Below are positions 56,624 through 64,000 of a DNA stretch of 64,000 nt, in pieces. The number at the start of each line of letters is the position of its first letter. Within the stretch, counting starts at the first letter, position 1. A program made the translations under genes and the position numbers. The DNA comes from Tethya wilhelma (taxonomy: Eukaryota; Porifera; Demospongiae; Tethyida; Tethyidae). Under the pieces are notes generated by a model. That model did not search any database and was not told the DNA's origin. It was given only the letters and a program-made list of their open reading frames with translations. Location: positions 124,001 to 188,000 of the forward strand of contig CAXIPT010000016.1 of assembly GCA_964030475.1 (NCBI GenBank). The letters run 5' to 3'.

Positions 56624-56738
56624 CTAAGCCATGCAAGCGCAGTTAAACCAGTTTGAACAGTTACCTTCACACTGAATAGCTTGATCGCTATCTTTGACTT
56701 CTTGTTTACACGAACCCCATAAGTACTGCAATATTTCT
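56624..56738 (-). CDS. PHD-like zinc-finger exon remnant
   Basis: After a TTATTCTAG acceptor it reads EILQYLWGSCKQEVKDSDQA IQCEGNCSNWFNCACMA, stop. The IQCEG-x-C-x2-WFN-C-x-C pattern resembles PHD-like fingers common in transposon proteins. No neighbouring exon was found. An internal GAAG|GTAACT could be a donor that would cut the finger, so the call is weak. From 56211 to 56623 nothing else is seen. Confidence 0.3.
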
Positions 56739-56879
56739 CTAGAATAAGAAACACGCTTATAAGTAGAGTAAAAAAAGTGAAAACTAACCTTTGTGAAAGA
56801 GGAACTGGCTGCGCAGCACGTGCAAAAGACCGGGAAATAACTAAAGAAAATTAATATTATTTCAATGTATTCTCAAAAA

Positions 56880-57410
56880 CATGGCCTAAAACCATCGCTA
56901 AAGTACCAACTAAAATATGGCAAACCTCCAATTTTCTCCATCTTCTTATTCTTCTATCTTGTGCCGATTTTTCACTCACTTTTAGAAGCTAATTCTTGAG
57001 TGAATGAACTTGGTTTCTTTGTCTTTAACTGCTTTTAGCATCGGTTATTCATCTCTCTAGCTAAGTTGCTAGATACAAAATGAAAAGAGCCTTCTCCGTA
57101 TGGCAGCCATTAATTTCTATACTCATGAATAATTCATTAGCTACTTCAAAAATAAAAATGACGACCTTTCCATACATAGTGTGTGTCATTTAGAATTCAT
57201 GTATTTTGTGACACGTACAGATCTAGATTCTGCTATTACCACTACTAAACTCCACCAAAGCTATTAGTTGCTTCAGACAATTTGCTAGGTAGGGTACGTG
57301 CAGATATCAATTGTTCCAAAAAAAGAAAGAACAAACAAGTGAAAAAAATATTAGAAATTTAATGAGAACAGAGAATGGCAAAATCGTAAAAATGTTCGTA
57401 TTTCTAGATC
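56880..57410 (-). mobile_element. composite repeat (copy 10), both ends truncated
   Basis: The inverted 3' block (CCTAAAACCATCGCTAAAGT ... GTGTGTCATTTAGAATTC, to 57196), middle block and one foldback arm (57333-57410) are present. The terminal hairpin and second arm are lost. Confidence 0.7.
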
Positions 57411-57649
57411 ACTGACATAATAAAATTATATAGTGGACACAGGAATGAACCTTTACCATAAGTTCCAAGTTTTTCCCAAGAGCTTCCTGGACCATCGCAC
57501 ACTGTCTTTACACCCCCAAATTGATGCCACACCTACACCCCACCCATGACATGCCCCCAATTATTATGCTAGAGTACACAGTTTTCTTAAACATATAAAC
57601 TAAAGAGAACGGCGAGTCTAAGAGTCCGTACGTGCGCTTGCTAAGTGCT

Positions 57650-57755
57650 TTTCCGGGACAATTTATGTAGCATTCCAAGACCCGGGACATTTTCTAAACA
57701 TCCGGGACTGTCCCGGAATTTCCAGGACAGTTGGAGCCTATGCCTTTACTCAATT
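57650..57755 (-). repeat. solitary hAT-type terminus
   Basis: Read on the minus strand, GGCTCCAACTGTCCTGGAAA and GGGACAGTCCCGGATGTTTA resemble the left end of the hAT element at 46427 (GTTGCCAACTGTCCCG ... GACAGTCCCGACGTTTTAAC). The GTCCCG motif recurs. No transposase follows. From 57756 to 58289 nothing is recognised. Confidence 0.5.
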
Positions 57756-58289
57756 TGACCACAATTAATTTCTGTCTTGTTTACTTATTTTGTGTAGTGT
57801 CCTGGACAACACATTCAGTTAATGTACTCGATTTCCAAGCTAAAACAAAAAACATCCCAATTGATTTGGTGTGCATTATCTAGATTTTGTGTTTCATGGA
57901 AGTAGTCAGCTTAGTTGCATGGCTGAGATAAATGTCCAAATTGACAGATTTTACTCAAGTTAACTGAATTGAAATGTGTCTAGTTGAGTGACATACATAC
58001 ATGCATGAGTATGCAAATTATGTGTATATAGTGTTTCAAATGAAGAGAGCAAACTTAATCATGCTTTAAAATCCAAAATTTAGTCAAACTTTTATTAATC
58101 TACTTGAAGTTGTGGCAAAATAGTATAGTAGCAAAGAAAGCAGGACATAGTTGCATGAAAAACATGGGTGACAAGGGTACCTCTATTAAGTGACTTCTTG
58201 CACAAAGGTCGACTTTGTCCTACCGCATTGCTATAATAGTAGTACACGCACCATTTTGTTGGTATCACAATTAATGAATGCATGATAAT

Positions 58290-58735
58290 TTATTACAAGT
58301 TATTGTAACAGCACATTATTACAAGTAGTAAAATTTTTCAAAAAATAAGCAGTGTAGGAATGGGCAGTGCCGTAAAAAGTGTTGGAACAAGGAATGGTCT
58401 CAATTTTGGCACATGACTACTTCATTTTCATTTTTGATCCCTCATAGTTAATTGTTGTAAATGGTTCAAAGAATGATCTGTACTTGAATAGCTCACATTT
58501 AGATGGTTCAAATTCCTGCCAATGCTATATCACTTGGCTTAAAAGTAGAATAAAGTATAGCAGGCAGGATTAGATTCCCAGCCAAGACTAGGGCACAAAA
58601 AATGAAGTAGTCATGTGCCGAAATTGAGACCATTCCTTGTTCCAACACTTTTTACAGCACTGCCCATTCCTACACTGCTTATTTTTTGAAAATTTTTACT
58701 ACTTGTTCATTCACTTTTTTCAACACTACAGTGAG
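58290..58735. repeat. second foldback type, about 440 bp
   Basis: The arm AATAAGCAGTGTAGGAATGG GCAGTGC...GGAATGGTCTCAATTTTGGC is repeated inverted at 58615-58690. The core motif (AAGCAGTGT ... TAGGAATGGGCAGTGCT) also occurs unpaired inside repeat L (8860-8980; 32155-32270). Confidence 0.8.
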
Positions 58736-59249
58736 GAGACTATCAGAGACTGGTTAGTCCAAAAAGCTTGAGTTATCTGAGTAGAAGCTACATTGTCTGC
58801 TAAAGCAGCTAATGCGCATGCGCATTAAAATGCCACGTGGATAATTAATGTCCTTTAAACTTGTTCAAGAAAATGGCTACATTGAAGTACATGAATTTAT
58901 ACCCTCAGTTTTTGTTTAGGCTAATTTGTGATTAAAACGAGTATCAAGGAATGTAGTACCTAGAAAAAGGAGTTACTTTGTGCTGTCAAAATTGGCTCAA
59001 CACATTCTGGTTCTCTGGAAATGCTTTTCAAGTAAGTCAGTTAGGAAGTACGTAAGTTACTTGAACAAAAATGGCACTATGGTGGCTTCCCACTAGCTCT
59101 CTCTATATACGAGTGCTGAGGAAAGTTTCTGTGAGTTATAGACCGTGCATGCAATTGGTAATCTGTCATTGAGAGCCTCTGAGCAAGTTTGATGACTTAA
59201 TTTGTTTTCGCTAGATTTTTATGATCATAAACATTTTGTATTGTGTCTA

Positions 59250-59287
59250 TGGGACATTCACTACTATACGTACTACCGTACGTATGA
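59250..59287 (+). repeat. variant composite-type 3' hairpin
   Basis: TATGGGACATTCACTACT precedes a perfect stem-loop ATACGTAC-TACC-GTACGTAT (59266-59285). Position and loop match the composite repeat's CCCAGTAC-TACC-GTACTGGG, but the stem sequence differs on both strands. From 58736 to 59249 nothing is recognised. Confidence 0.5.
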
Positions 59288-59559
59288 TTATAATGTGTGT
59301 TAATGACACCACATAACTGCACACTACATCAAAATGGCTGGATTGCTTGTGCAAACCATACTCCGTCTGAGCTGAGTTGGCCATCCGGCTGACCGTCCAT
59401 GTGAAAAATGCATAGCGCAATAAACAAAGTGCATGTGAGCTCTACAGATGCTCTACATAAATGTCACATGATGCAACGGTGAGAGCGAGCATTAATTAGC
59501 TAAACGACTCGCATTGCTTTGTATGACGAGTTTTGTTTCTCCAAGTTTCAGCAAAGTGC

Positions 59560-61196
59560 TTTTTGTAAATGTTGTTCAAAATTTGTGACCTTAATTGTTA
59601 ATCAAAGTTGTACCTGGTTGAATGTTTTTAATAATATACTCATCCCTATCTTGTCTATTCTGTTCATGAAATCTTCCTAAAATTCATGCATTACAATGCC
59701 TTTTTCAGCTCATGTGCCTGCCCAGTTTGTATTCTGAATTGACACTTCCTGCTCACCTCCAATCTTACCAAGGTATGACCAGCACCTGCAAATTGTAATT
59801 AACTGATAGTTTCTAATTTTTACTACAACAATCCAGTTCCTACCTATATTCACTAAGAATAAGTCCTGTTCTTTTGTCTATCCTGAAACAGAACATAACC
59901 AAATGAAAGTACCAACGTGCATAAGCCTCGGCACACTCAACTAGCACAAACATGTATGCATGACCTATGACCACTGAGAAGTGTCAGTCCTGGAGCCTAC
60001 TGCAGGATGTACAGTAGCTGTGGTTACCTAGTTATAATATTTAAACCTCTGTTTAGAAATTCATTGAATATACTTTTGGTGCTTGTAGTACTTGCAAGTT
60101 GAATGCTCAGCTGTAGCTAGCTATCTGGCTGATGCCAGTCAGCCCAGGCTGACAGGCCGCGATAATTTGATACAAAACCCACACTGAACTAACTTACTAC
60201 GATGGATACTTCTACACACAGTATTATCTCACTATATTCAATTTGTAAAATCAATTAGTTACTTACGTGTCCAAGCAGCTAACTCAAGTCCTTCTAGGAG
60301 TCCATGAATCAAGCTCTACTATTTCTAGATAATGCACACTACTTAGGGCGGGATCAATGGGTGCAGTTTCGAAGCTAAGCGCTCAGAGAAGCAGAAAAGC
60401 TTCGAATCTCAGAAACTACAGCGTTTTGCAAGATTCTACACAACAAATTTCTAGATTCATGAATGTAAGTACCTTCCATTTGGACCATAGAGCTGTCATT
60501 CTTCAGATAATCTAGTAACAGACAGACAGACACACACACACACACACACACACAAAACCACTACCATAATCCTCTGCACGTGCTACGCACGCGCTGAGGC
60601 TTAATGGTGCTTCCTGCATTTCATCTAAAATTGCATTTGGCTTTCTGTATCTGAAAAGTAAACAGAATTATTCACAAATAATGCTAGGAATATATGACAT
60701 TAACAGTTACTGGGACTTACTTAGTGATTTATCTAAGACATAAGGGACCACTCCATTGTCCCAGTGATATATAAAATCTAATTTAAATGCTTATTGTCTA
60801 GCACTAGTGTCATTAACATACTCAACAGCTTCCTCTTGTGGGTTATATCACCTGAATTCAAAGAGGTTTAGTCCTAAGTCTGAAAGTGATTAAAATTAAA
60901 ACAGATGAGCAATCCTGAATGTCTCAATAGAAAGTTTTGCTTATGCTGGTTTACTTGCTCTTCATCAATAACCTGTAAAGCTTGGGACAGCATGAACATT
61001 TTTGCTTTTGGTTTTTTTCCTAAAATACCTTACACTTTGTCTCTGTCTTCTCTCATTTCTTCTGGAGTGAATTGATTTTCAATTCAGCAATATTTGCATG
61101 ATTCAGAATGTGTTTATTTCCAACAACCGCGAGTCTAATATCTATAAAGGTGGCTAAAACAGCCAGCAATAGTACACTGGATAGGACTTTAGTCAT
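59560..61196 (-). pseudogene. astacin-family metalloprotease pseudogene (paralogue 1)
   Basis: The start at 61196 gives a signal peptide (MTKVLSSVLLLAVLATFIDI). The propeptide follows (FTPEEMREDRDK, MLSQALQVIDEEQVN, then LGLNLFE with the FEGD aspartate-switch motif lost). The catalytic domain begins FIYHWDNGVVPYVLDKSL (about 60760) and YRKPNAILDEMQ (about 60630). A TIR element (59905-60613) splits it. Beyond come CWSYLGKIGGEQEVSIQNTN (about 59760), then HELKKAL where astacins have HELGHxxG, and GRFHEQNRQDRDEYIIKNIQ PGTTLINN (about 59660-59580). Stops, frameshifts and the missing second zinc ligand make it non-functional. The introns have GT/AG ends. Confidence 0.8.
59905..60613. mobile_element. 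TIR element, family B (copy 2), inside the astacin pseudogene
   Basis: GAAAGTACCAACGTGCATAA-GCC at the left and GGCTTAATGGTGCTTCC at the right are inverted. It closely resembles 10408-11028, including the (CA)n tract (60531-60555) and GCACGTGCTACGCACGCGCT. It interrupts the coding sequence just after YRKPNAILDEMQ. Confidence 0.7.
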
Positions 61197-61208
61197 TTTG
61201 TACAAGAA

Positions 61209-61463
61209 CAGGATCCAGATAAGATCCAGAATTTTTTTTTCCAGAATCTGAAATTTCGAAGAGTTTTAAAAGCTTATATATACCACTTGATTAGGTCTTA
61301 TAGCTTAGACCTAAGCTTAGGCCTAAGCCTCATGATTTGGTGTAAGCTTAGGCCTAAGCTTGAGTGATTAGGCCTAATCAGAGAGGCTTATAGATCTAAG
61401 CTTTGAAAGTGTTCGAAAATTCAGAATCTGGGCAAAAAAATTTCCAGATCTTTTCTGATCCTG
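61209..61463. mobile_element. hAT-like MITE at the astacin start codon (copy 1)
   Basis: The ends CAGGATCCAGATAAGATCCAG and the inverted GATCTTTTCTGATCCTG enclose a palindrome cluster with AAGCTTAGGCCTAAGC twice (61313-61361). The inner end is 12 bases upstream of the astacin ATG (61196). The twin copy is at 62290-62547. Confidence 0.7.
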
Positions 61464-61839
61464 TAATAATTTTTAATTATAACAGCACGCTGATATGCGC
61501 CTTTGATAGCACTCTAATTCTAGTGTGAAAGCTATAGGCAATTTGTTTTTGAAGAGCTATGCATGTTTGTTTCACAATACATGATATTGTTGTCAATAGT
61601 CGTTTATGACTATGTTTTGTGCAATTAGCTATATAGGTCATCATGTGCAAGCATGCAGTACTATTATTGGCCTCACAGCTAGTGAGGCCAATCTTGCAAC
61701 AGTAACATAAAAAGAAAGAAAGGAAAGACATAGAAACACACAAATTAAAAGGATTGGAAGGTGACATCCACACTCGTACAATTACAACTTATTAACCTTG
61801 GCCCTGTAAGCCTTGCAAAAATTAGCATTCATGTTTGTT

Positions 61840-62277
61840 GTCTAGCACCAGTGTCATGCATGCTCAATAGCTTCCCCTTGCGGTTTGTCAAAATCATATC
61901 ACCTTCAAAGAGGTTTAGTCTTATGTCTGAAAGTGATAAAAGTTAAAACAGATGAGCAATCCTGAATGTCTCAAAAGTTTTGCTTACGCTGGTGTACTTG
62001 CTCTTCATCAACAACCTGTAAAGCTTGGGACAGCACGAACATTTTTGTTTTTGATTTTTTTCTAAAAATTAATATCTAACACTTTCAAAAGTTCTCTCTG
62101 TCTTCTCCTTGTCTCTCTCATCGTAATTGTTTCTTCTGGAGTGAATTGATTTTCAATTCAGCAATATTCGCTTTTACCATGATTCAGAATGTGTTTATTT
62201 CCAACAACCGCGAGTCTAATATCTCCAAAGGTGGCTAAAACAGCCAGCAATAGTACACTGGATAGGACTTTAGTCAT
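61840..62277 (-). pseudogene. astacin-family 5' part (paralogue 2): signal peptide and propeptide
   Basis: Exon 1 (62178-62277) encodes a signal peptide, MTKVLSSVLLLAVLATFGDI-RLAVVGNKHILNH, and ends at CATG|GTAAAA. The next part reads EETITMRETRRRQRELLKVL to a stop, or in another frame FTPEE. Then come MFVLSQALQVVDEEQVHQ and, after a CTTTCAG acceptor, IRLNLFEGDMILTNRKGKLL-SMHDTGARQQ-stop (61840-61926). The FEGD motif is the astacin propeptide aspartate switch. Sequence below 61840 is the upstream flank of paralogue 1, so this copy has no catalytic domain. Confidence 0.7.
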
Positions 62278-62289
62278 TTTGTACAAGAA

Positions 62290-62547
62290 CAGGATCCAGA
62301 TAAGATCCAGAAAATTTTATTCCAGGTTCTGAAATTTCGAAGAGTTTTAAAAGCTTAGATCTAAGCCACTTAATTAGGTCTTATAGCTTAAACCTAAGCT
62401 GAGGCTCTAAGCTATGGCCTAAGCCTCATGATTAGGTGTAAGCTTAGGTCTAAGCTTGAGTGATTAGGCCTAATCAGAGAATCTTATAGATCTAAGCTTT
62501 GATAAGTTGAATCCAGGAAAAAAATTTCCGGATCTTTTCTGATCCTG
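62290..62547. mobile_element. hAT-like MITE at the astacin start codon (copy 2)
   Basis: Duplicate of 61209-61463 in the second tandem unit, again 12 bases upstream of the ATG (62277). The inner palindromes are partly eroded. Confidence 0.7.
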
Positions 62548-62850
62548 TTATTAGCAATAATTATAACAGCACGCTGATGTGCAAAATCTTAACATTCCTT
62601 TGATAGTACTCTAATTCTAGTGTGAAAACATTAGGCAATTTGTTTTTGAAGAGCTATGCATGATTGTTTCACAATATGATATTGTTGTCAATAGTCATTT
62701 ATGACAATGTTTTGTGCAATTACATAGGTCATCTTGTGCAAGCATGCAGTACTATTATCCCCACTGCTAGTGAGGCCAATCTTGCAACAGTAACATAAAA
62801 AGAAAGAAAGGAAAGACATATATAGAAACACACAAAAAGGATTGGAAGGT

Positions 62851-63791
62851 GACATTTGCACTCGTACAATTACAACTTAACCTTGGCCCTGCAGGCCTCG
62901 CCAAAATTAGCATTCATGGGAATCATTTTATGTAGAATTCACAGTATTCCACTACATCGCCCAGCTAGGCATGATACTTGCATTGCTACTTTCCTTCTTG
63001 AGAAAAGAAAATGCATTAGCACTATAAGGCTCTCAACACTGCTCTATACTGTATTACACAAAGTCTGGCATAACAGTAAGATAACACTACACCAAGAAAA
63101 TGTCACAGTTTACTGCTTAGATATTGACAATAATTAGATGTGAAATTGCTCGGCAGCAGTAATTGATTCATGACTCCAATCAGCAGTCTGGAGATAGAAT
63201 GTGTCTTGAATTGATACTCGTTTCGATAAAGCTGCCGATGTGGAGGCTCCTTGGAATGAGTGAGCTTTGAAAATATTTGTGTTGACCATTAATTGCTTCT
63301 GACAAGATCTCTGATCCAATGAGCTATCACTTGAGAATAAATTGGTTAATTTGTGTGACTTGACATGTGACATTAAAAGATCAGACTTCCCTTGGTATTA
63401 ATTAGCAAGATGAGGAGTTGATGAGAATTTCATTTGTTAATGAGATACCACTCATGCATGATTTGTTTCACACCCTTATTACTTGACTAGAATCATAGTC
63501 ACCATATTGTTGATACTAGCTGACATTGTACTGATTGCATGCAGTTCAGCATAATTAATGGAATGATGATACATAAAATTATAATTATGGAGCAATTGAA
63601 CTGGTTTATACTACGCAACTATATTATAGAGATCCAATGCAAGCGCTATACTGCGCCAACACACTAAATAATAACAGATAAATTAATATGCTGCATGATC
63701 ATATATAGAAGTGGCATTTTGCAAAAATTTGGATAAAATTAATAGGAGGCAACTTTCAGCTCACAAGTCAATAGTGTAATGTCATAATGAA
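62851..63791. other. intergenic, flank of the astacin array
   Basis: It contains the empty sites for the two insertions at 55344 and 55728. No coding sequence is recognised. Confidence 0.6.
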
Positions 63792-64000
63792 CTAATAACA
63801 ATATGCTTCAATAATGTGATTTACATCCTTTTGAGTGAGATGATCTCTTTGACCGCTGATTACATCTCCAGTCTTTGAAGTGATTACTGCTGTAGTTGGT
63901 ACTATAGCAAAATCATAGGCTCCATAATGCATGATAGAATCAAAATCATATTCCTGATCTTGAGTACTTGCAATTGAGGCTGGCTTCTTGTCAAAATTGT
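63792..64000 (-). CDS. astacin-family (M12A) metalloprotease, 3' end, cut by the window edge
   Basis: The open frame NFDKKPASIASTQDQEYDFD SIMHYGAYDFAIVPTTAVIT SKTGDVISGQRDHLTQKDVN HIIEAYCY ends in TAG at 63792-63794. SIMHYGAYDFA holds the Met-turn and the switch Tyr that follow the zinc site in astacins, and SGQRDHLTQKDVNHIIEAY is the typical domain end (IGQR..LS..D...I...Y). The HExxHxxGxxH zinc site would lie upstream, outside the window. There are no extra C-terminal domains. The frame is intact here, unlike the two paralogues downstream on the same strand, so this is probably the living member of the array, a secreted protease if the signal peptide is conserved. Confidence 0.8.
   Translation of the reverse strand, partial: NFDKKPASIASTQDQEYDFDSIMHYGAYDFAIVPTTAVITSKTGDVISGQRDHLTQKDVNHIIEAYCY

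Larger units (their letters stand above)
60700..62850 (-). repeat. tandem duplication of the astacin 5' region (about 1.05-kb units)
   Basis: 60800-61770 and 61835-62850 are collinear: propeptide exon, signal-peptide exon, MITE and an upstream flank ending in CATAAAAAGAAAGAAAGGAA. The units differ by small indels. Confidence 0.85.

Overview
The window looks like eukaryotic, early-branching metazoan DNA, most likely a demosponge; Amphimedon-like is my best guess, not proven. It is AT-rich, its introns are very short (about 40-150 nt) with GT/AG ends, and it has no operons or Shine-Dalgarno sites. The host-like genes are metazoan in type: a BEN-domain gene and astacin metalloproteases with signal peptides. 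Three isolated Ns (6973, 50027, 51911) look like assembly joins.

Most of the window is transposon debris. From 1 to 9 kb: copies of a composite repeat (long foldback hairpin, middle block, 3' part ending in a small hairpin) and a complete but dead pogo element (3980-6912, TA target duplication, C-terminal PHD finger). From 9 to 18 kb: a 2-3 kb interspersed repeat, a TIR element, a second dead pogo (minus strand), a 39-bp coding-phase minisatellite and a small three-exon gene. From 19 to 25 kb: a 1.63-kb tandem duplication holding a Helitron-type N-terminal domain (minus) head to head with a third pogo (plus), whose C-terminal half was split by a composite repeat. From 25 to 27 kb: a PIF/Harbinger-like element (TAA target duplication) carrying a small spliced gene, and a DDE integrase relic.

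From 29 to 32 kb is a six-exon BEN-domain gene with an in-frame amber codon, next to the last exon of a small acidic-protein gene. The other exons of that gene lie 20 kb away at 50 kb, beside an N. From 32 to 46 kb: a second copy of the large repeat, decayed multi-exon genes of unknown family, a Ty3-like integrase tail, an intact 261-codon ORF, several MITEs, and RT and gag-like fragments in reversed order. From 46 to 54 kb: a hAT element present twice in a segmental duplication; one copy has an extra 677-bp MITE, so the other copy is its empty site.

From 54 to 64 kb the minus strand holds an astacin array: the 3' end of one gene (63792-64000), then two tandemly duplicated, disabled paralogues. 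Their start codons sit about a dozen bases from a MITE, and one is split by a TIR element. No tRNA, rRNA or CRISPR array was recognised. No gene in the window can be shown to be complete and intact; the best candidates are the 261-codon ORF, the astacin 3' exon and the acidic-protein gene if its halves belong together.
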